Source: Porphyrobacter sp. (GTDB lineage Bacteria > Pseudomonadota > Alphaproteobacteria > Sphingomonadales > Sphingomonadaceae). Taken from it: a DNA stretch of 18,560 nt. This document shows, piece after piece, positions 13,769 through 18,560 of the stretch (positions are counted from its first letter, which is position 1; the number at the start of each line of letters is the position of its first letter). Under the pieces are notes generated by a model that searched no databases, had not been told where the DNA came from, and saw only the letters and a program-made list of their open reading frames with translations. A program made the position numbers and the translations under genes. The DNA lies in NCBI GenBank assembly GCA_021732945.1, contig JAKFWB010000142.1, forward strand, positions 1 through 18,560, in the 5' to 3' direction.

Positions 13769-16483
13769 ATGTTTGAAGATTGTTACCTCCGCCTAGGCAA
13801 GGGCCGGTTTGCAAGTTGCACGCCGCTGACGCCTGCGCTGCTTGCCAGCCTGTATGCCTTACCTGAGCGGGCTGATGTCCCGCTGCGCCAGGTGTTAGAG
13901 GCGATCGGCGAAGGTCAGCCGTGGAGCGACAGTTTTGCTGTCCCGCCGGAGCAAACGACTGCGGCTGTGGGAGCCATGCTGCGGCAGGTCATGCTGGCAA
14001 CGCCCGATCTCGATCCGGCAAAAATCAGCACCTCGAACTTGCACGACGGGTCGCGGGCCAAAACACATCTGGAAGCACTGATCGCGCTGTGGCGTAACCA
14101 CCCGGCAGTTACAGCATCGGAGATCCGCAAGCTTGGCGATTTGCTAGCCTACGGGGTTGGCGACGCGCTGCAACCCATGGCCATAATTCTGCGGCGTGAT
14201 GACCCGCGCCATTCTGCGCTGGAATGCGCGGTGCTGAGGCATCTGGAAAGCCACCATGGCGTGGTCGCACCCGAGGATGCCGACTATCAAAGACTGATCG
14301 CAAATCGTCTAGCCGCCGCTGCTCCCACGGAGACTCTGCTGGGCCATGTGCAGCGTCATGCGCTTGATCCATCCGCCAGGCGCCATCCGAGGGATGACAG
14401 CATCGCCGCCATGTCCATCCGCGACAGCCTGTCCGAAGCTGAGGCAACCGCCGCGATTATCCAGCATTGGCTTAGGGCCGATCCCACACTCAAGCCCAGC
14501 GATGTAGCAGTCATCTTGCCAAGGAGTGGCGAATATTCCTTGGCTGCAAGTGAGACATTTGCGGGGGCAGGATTACTTGTTTCGTCGATGCCCGGCCTGG
14601 CCACGCGCCGCAATGTGGGCGGCGAGGCGATACTACACTTCCTGCAATGCCGCCGCCGCCCGGCTCCCGCAATGGCGCTTGCCTCGCTTTATAGCTCGCC
14701 ACTGCTGTGCTGGCCGCCAGATATTGGCAACGAACTCGCCCGCTGCGTGATGCAGGGTGATTTCGAGCCTTATGCCGCGCGCGAATTGTCGGGCAAGTCC
14801 GCCACGCTTTTCACCCTGATCCGCTCGCCATCCCCATCCACCAACGGTCAGTTGAAAGAGCATCTGCGCCGATTCCGTGCCTTGCTTTGCGAGGACGAAG
14901 CGCTCGAGGCAGATGTTCTGGAGGCTAAGGTGCAGATCGCACGCCTTTCGGCGGCCATCGGCAACGCACCGGACAGCGCCGAGCCGGATTGGGATAAGCT
15001 GATTCAATTTGCCGCAGCCTATCAACAAATCCAGCCCGAGCGCGGAGCATACTACCTTGGCGGGGTCAGCGTGCTGCATGCGCAGGAACTGCCAAACCGG
15101 CGCTATCGTAAGCTGGTGGTGCTGGGCTTTAACGATGGCTGCTATCCGGCATCGCCATCGGGCAATCCCTTTTTCCTCGACAGCGAAGTGGCGCTCATAG
15201 CCGAGAAAACTGGCCTAAAGCTGCCTTCTCATGCCAGCCATCTCGATGCCGCCTTGGCCACTTTCATTCGCCAGCTTGGTGCCGCCAGCGAACAAGCCAT
15301 TCTGTTGATGAGCGAACGCGACCGCCTAGGCGCCGCACTGTCGCCATCGTCCAGCCTGCCGTTGATTGCCCGCCTTTTTGAGGGCTGCGATAGTCCCGAT
15401 CAGCTGGTGGTCGCCCTGTCGCGTGGCGAAGGCACAATCTGGGATCGCCTGATCGACTGGCGCCCGAAGCCCGAATATAAATCCGCCGAGGCGCCCGATA
15501 TCCCGGCGGACTTCGAGCTAGGGACCAATCTCCTCGCCCTGCGCCAAAAGGAGGATGGAACGCCTCGCCCGCAGAGCCCGAGCCGCCTTGAAAACCTGCT
15601 GGTCAGCCCGTTGGCCTGGGTGCTGGGCGAATTGGGCGCCAAACACGTGGCCTGGGCGCCCGAAGCGCTCAACGTAATGCTCCGCGGATCACTGGCTCAT
15701 GAAGTATTCGAGCGCCTGTTTGCGCCGGGTAGCGATCATCCTGACGATGCCATAATCGCCGTCCGAGTCCCCGAGCTGTTGGCCGACCGCATCCGAGCCT
15801 TGGCTCCTTTCCTGCAAGGCGCGGCATGGACGGTTGAGCGTCTGGCGTTGGAATCAGAAATCACCACATCTGCAAAGCACTGGTCGCGAGTGCTGAACTC
15901 GCTGGGGGCCGAGATTGTCGGCAATGAATTCTGGCTTGACGGCAATCTGCTTGGCCATCCGGTGCATGGCAAGGCGGACTGCCTGCTGCGCCTGCCCGAT
16001 GGCCAACCAGTAGTGGTGGACTACAAGACGAGCAGTTCAGGAACGCGCCGCCAACGGCTGAACAAGGGCTATGACCTTCAGGTCGATCTCTATCGCCGCA
16101 TGGATGTGCGGGTGAGTGAGAAAAGCAGCGAGGGCGTTATCCGCATTGCCGAAACACTGACCGCTTGGGACGGCCTGCCCGCAGTGGCCTATCACACGCT
16201 CAACGATGGCGCGGTGCTGATCAATGGCGCGAAAGCGATAGACGACGATCATGTCGAGGTGATCGAAGGGGACATCGCCCAAAACGCCATAACCCTCGTG
16301 AAGACCCGCTTCGAGGCACTAAGGGCTGGACGGATCGACTTGAACACCACTGCCGACGCCAAGTATTTCCAGAAGGAGGCGGCCTTGGGAACGTATGCCC
16401 TCGACGAGAGCCCGCTCATCACTGCCTTCATGCGCGACGATGACGCACCTTCCGTTGACCTTGCGGACATTGCCAATGACTGA
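13769..16483 (+). CDS. AddB-like protein with PD-(D/E)XK (RecB-family) nuclease domain
   Basis: This 904-residue protein has a degenerate helicase-like N-terminal half without a Walker A and a RecB-type nuclease at its C-terminus. LVVLGFNDGCYPASPSGNPFF (about 450-470) matches the lGlneG.fP element of AddB/RexB proteins, and SPSRLENLLVSPLAWVL (about 610) matches the SaSrlE..PfawF element that precedes the nuclease. Nuclease motifs are RGSLAHEVFERLF (His about 644), GKAD (D737), VVVDYKTSS (D751, K753) and YDLQVDLYRRM (768-778). AddB-type subunits cut DNA strands unwound by an AddA helicase, and the next gene is just that. The usual AddB iron-sulfur cysteines around the nuclease are not seen. 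The start is fixed by an in-frame TGA at 13760, although the ribosome site is weak. Its stop overlaps the helicase start (ATGACTGA). It may be plasmid-borne defence rather than housekeeping repair. Confidence 0.8.
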   Translation: MFEDCYLRLGKGRFASCTPLTPALLASLYALPERADVPLRQVLEAIGEGQPWSDSFAVPPEQTTAAVGAMLRQVMLATPDLDPAKISTSNLHDGSRAKTHLEALIALWRNHPAVTASEIRKLGDLLAYGVGDALQPMAIILRRDDPRHSALECAVLRHLESHHGVVAPEDADYQRLIANRLAAAAPTETLLGHVQRHALDPSARRHPRDDSIAAMSIRDSLSEAEATAAIIQHWLRADPTLKPSDVAVILPRSGEYSLAASETFAGAGLLVSSMPGLATRRNVGGEAILHFLQCRRRPAPAMALASLYSSPLLCWPPDIGNELARCVMQGDFEPYAARELSGKSATLFTLIRSPSPSTNGQLKEHLRRFRALLCEDEALEADVLEAKVQIARLSAAIGNAPDSAEPDWDKLIQFAAAYQQIQPERGAYYLGGVSVLHAQELPNRRYRKLVVLGFNDGCYPASPSGNPFFLDSEVALIAEKTGLKLPSHASHLDAALATFIRQLGAASEQAILLMSERDRLGAALSPSSSLPLIARLFEGCDSPDQLVVALSRGEGTIWDRLIDWRPKPEYKSAEAPDIPADFELGTNLLALRQKEDGTPRPQSPSRLENLLVSPLAWVLGELGAKHVAWAPEALNVMLRGSLAHEVFERLFAPGSDHPDDAIIAVRVPELLADRIRALAPFLQGAAWTVERLALESEITTSAKHWSRVLNSLGAEIVGNEFWLDGNLLGHPVHGKADCLLRLPDGQPVVVDYKTSSSGTRRQRLNKGYDLQVDLYRRMDVRVSEKSSEGVIRIAETLTAWDGLPAVAYHTLNDGAVLINGAKAIDDDHVEVIEGDIAQNAITLVKTRFEALRAGRIDLNTTADAKYFQKEAALGTYALDESPLITAFMRDDDAPSVDLADIAND

Positions 16484-18559
16484 GCTTTCGATCGTTCCCG
16501 CTGGCGCCGGCGCTGGCAAGACCCACCATATCCAGACCACTCTCACCCAATGGGTGCGTGATGGGCTGGTGCGGCCAGAGCGCATCCTTGCTGTCACCTT
16601 CACCGAGGCGGCGGCAGGCGAGTTGCGCCAGCGCATCCGAGCAGCGCTGCTCGCCGATGGCAATCTGGGTGCTGCCCTGTCGGTGGACCGCGCCTATGTC
16701 TCTACCATTCACGGGCTGGGTCGCCGCCTGCTGGTCGAACATGCCTTTGCCAGCGGAGCCTCACCACAACTGCGTCTGATCGCCGAAGACGAGCAGGATC
16801 TGCTGATCCGGCGCGCCATCGAGGAGAATGACGCGCTCAACGAGCTGGCGCGTAACCTTGGGGCTTACGGCTATCGCGGCAGTTTCGCGTCTGATGACAC
16901 GGCGGAGGACAGCTTTCGCGCTACGCTGCTCGGCGTGATCGGCCTGTTGCGCACGCTGGGGCCGCGAGGTGGTGATCTGGCGATGGCCGATCATGTCGAG
17001 GCTTCGATCCGCGAGGGCTATGGCACGCCTGCACCCAAAGGCGAGACGCTGGATGAGGGGCTGAAGGCTGCTGTTCGCGCGCTACTGGCGGCCTTTCCTC
17101 GCAGCTTAGCCGACACCGCGACCAGCAAGACCGCCAAGGACGCCTTCCGTTCCAATCACAACGACCTTCGCGCTGCCGAACGAATGTTCGCAGCAAATGA
17201 GAAGGACTGGAAGCTCTGGCAACGGCTGCGCTCGCTGCGCAAGTCCATGCGCGGCAGCCCCACACCCGATGACTACGAGAGCTGGCCGATGCCGTGATAG
17301 CCGCCGCCGACAAGCTGGAGCGCCACCCGGGCCCACTGAGCGACGCCATTGCTCATGCTCGCGCGCTGGTTGAGGGCGCGCAAAGCGCCATGGCTGATTA
17401 CGAGGCCCGCAAGCGGCGCCTTGGTGTCATCGACTATTCGGACATGGTGACCAATGCCGCCCAGTTGCTGCGCGATAATCCGGCAGTGTTGGGGGCAATC
17501 ATGGAGGAAGTCGACTGCGTCATCGTCGACGAGTTCCAGGACACAAACCCGATCCAGTTCACCTTCCTGTGGACCTTGGCGCGACAGGCCAAGCGCGCCC
17601 TGATCGTAGGGGACACCAAGCAAGCGATCATGGGCTTCCAGGGTGCCGACCCGCGCCTTACTACAGCGCTAACCGAACAGTTCGAGACAAGCCCGCTCGA
17701 CCGCAACTGGCGCTCTGACCCGCGTATCATGGGTTTCGTCAACGCGCTGGGACCGTGCCTTTTCGGTGATGCCTATGCGCCACTGGCCCCGACGCAGGAG
17801 GAGGGAGCTGAAACCGCGCTGGAGATTCTGCAACTGGCGCAGAAGCGCAGCGCGCGCAATGGCGGAAAGCCGCATCATTTCGTGGCCGAACGCATTCAGT
17901 CGCTGCTGGAAGAAGGCGTGATCATCAAGGATCGCCACACCAAACAACCACGCCCACTGGAGCCACGCGACATTGCCGTTTTGTGCTATTCGCATAATCA
18001 GTGCACATCATATGCCTCGGCACTGCGGACTCTCGAACTGCCGGTGCGCGTGGCCGATGGCGGATGGTGGCAGAGCCGCATCGTGCAGGCTGCCAGCTTT
18101 GCCCTGCGCTATGCCGTGGATCCTGACGACATCCACACCGCGCTGTGTGTCGCCACTTTGGGACCGTCGGCCGTGCCTTTGGATCAGGCGCTCAAGGCAG
18201 TCGCAGCTGGCGAGACGATCAAGGTGCCCGACCTCGAAGCTCTTGGCGCGTTGTGGCCGGACTCACTCGCCATGCCGGTCGACGTTCTGCTGCACCAGGT
18301 GATCCGCGCCGCAGCCTTGCGCGCTTGGTGCGACCGGCTTGACGATCCTGCGCAGATGCGTGCCGACTTGCTGCGGTTCGAAGCCGAGGCCGCCGCCTTC
18401 ATTGATGCCCACCGGGATATGCGTGAAGCGTCTGGATTTTACGGCCAAAGCGCCCATGTCTTTCTGGGCTGGCTAGAGAACCGAATGGGCCTGAAGGGCG
18501 AGGACAAACGCCCCAATCCCTCAGGCGCCGAGGCTGATGGCATAGAAATCGTAACCTGG
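16476..18559 (+). pseudogene. AddA/UvrD-like SF1 helicase, frameshifted and cut by the window end
   Basis: The gene starts at ATG 16476, inside the end of the AddB-like gene, and 694 residues are visible in two frames. Frame one has Walker A VPAGAGAGKT (7-16), motif Ia ILAVTFTEAAAGELRQRI and STIHGLGRRLL, and stops at 17297. From about 17282 a second frame carries on without a stop to the window edge: GVIDYSDM, Walker B VIVDEFQDTNPIQ (near 17520-17557), LIVGDTKQAIMGFQGADP, LDRNWRSDPRI, and at the end GIEIVTW, the start of motif V. One missing base (for example one C, giving ...DYESLADAV...) near 17280 would restore a single frame. As read, the product ends after about 274 residues, before Walker B, and would be inactive. 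In UvrD/AddA proteins these motifs drive 3'-5' unwinding. The rest, including any C-terminal nuclease, is outside. Confidence 0.85.
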
Positions 18560-18560
18560 C

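Noticed and set aside
16395..16475. An earlier ATG (16395) for the UvrD-like helicase
   Set aside because: It would overlap the AddB-like coding region by about 90 bases and add residues unlike the family; ATG 16476 places Walker A at residues 7-16, as usual.
1..18560. CRISPR arrays, tRNA genes, insertion sequences
   Set aside because: I saw no regular repeat-spacer pattern, no cloverleaf-like segment and no transposase motifs or terminal repeats.

Overview
The window looks like part of a large plasmid or integrative conjugative element of a GC-rich Gram-negative, most probably an alphaproteobacterium. Sphingomonads would fit, but that rests on overall composition and gene style, not on a marker gene. 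There are no rRNA or tRNA genes, CRISPR arrays or transposases.

Left part (1-2547, plus strand) is mobile-element backbone. It starts inside the C-terminal tail of what looks like a TraI/MobF-type conjugative relaxase-helicase. A ParA-type partition ATPase broken by a one-position reading-frame slip in a run of six G follows. Next, joined by an ATGA overlap, is a small ribbon-helix-helix-like partner. Clusters of a CACATG/CATGTG-rich repeat lie before parA, inside its 3' end and after the partner gene, as expected of a centromere/operator array. Two orphan small genes follow: a His-rich 82-residue protein and a two-helix membrane protein.

Middle part (2576-13480, minus strand) is a block of four nucleic-acid-processing genes, read from right to left. 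A DUF6361-like protein, a protein with two phospholipase-D (HKD) motifs and a 1016-residue SF2/SNF2-type helicase are joined by successive 4-base ATGA overlaps. After a gap of about 110 bases comes a giant protein with DUF4011, an SF1 helicase, a Vsr/DUF559-like nuclease and DUF3320. There is no methyltransferase. This has the look of an antiphage or anti-plasmid defence module, and I do not recognise the exact gene set as a named system.

Right part (13769-18560, plus strand), divergent across a 288-base spacer, holds an AddB-like PD-(D/E)XK nuclease. It overlaps by 8 bases an AddA/UvrD-like helicase that carries a frameshift near 17280 and runs off the window. The two may form a RecBCD/AddAB-like end-processing complex carried as defence cargo, either as a second system or as the other half of the first.

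Both frameshifts are single-base events. They may be real inactivation or uncorrected sequencing errors, and this decides how much of the locus is functional.
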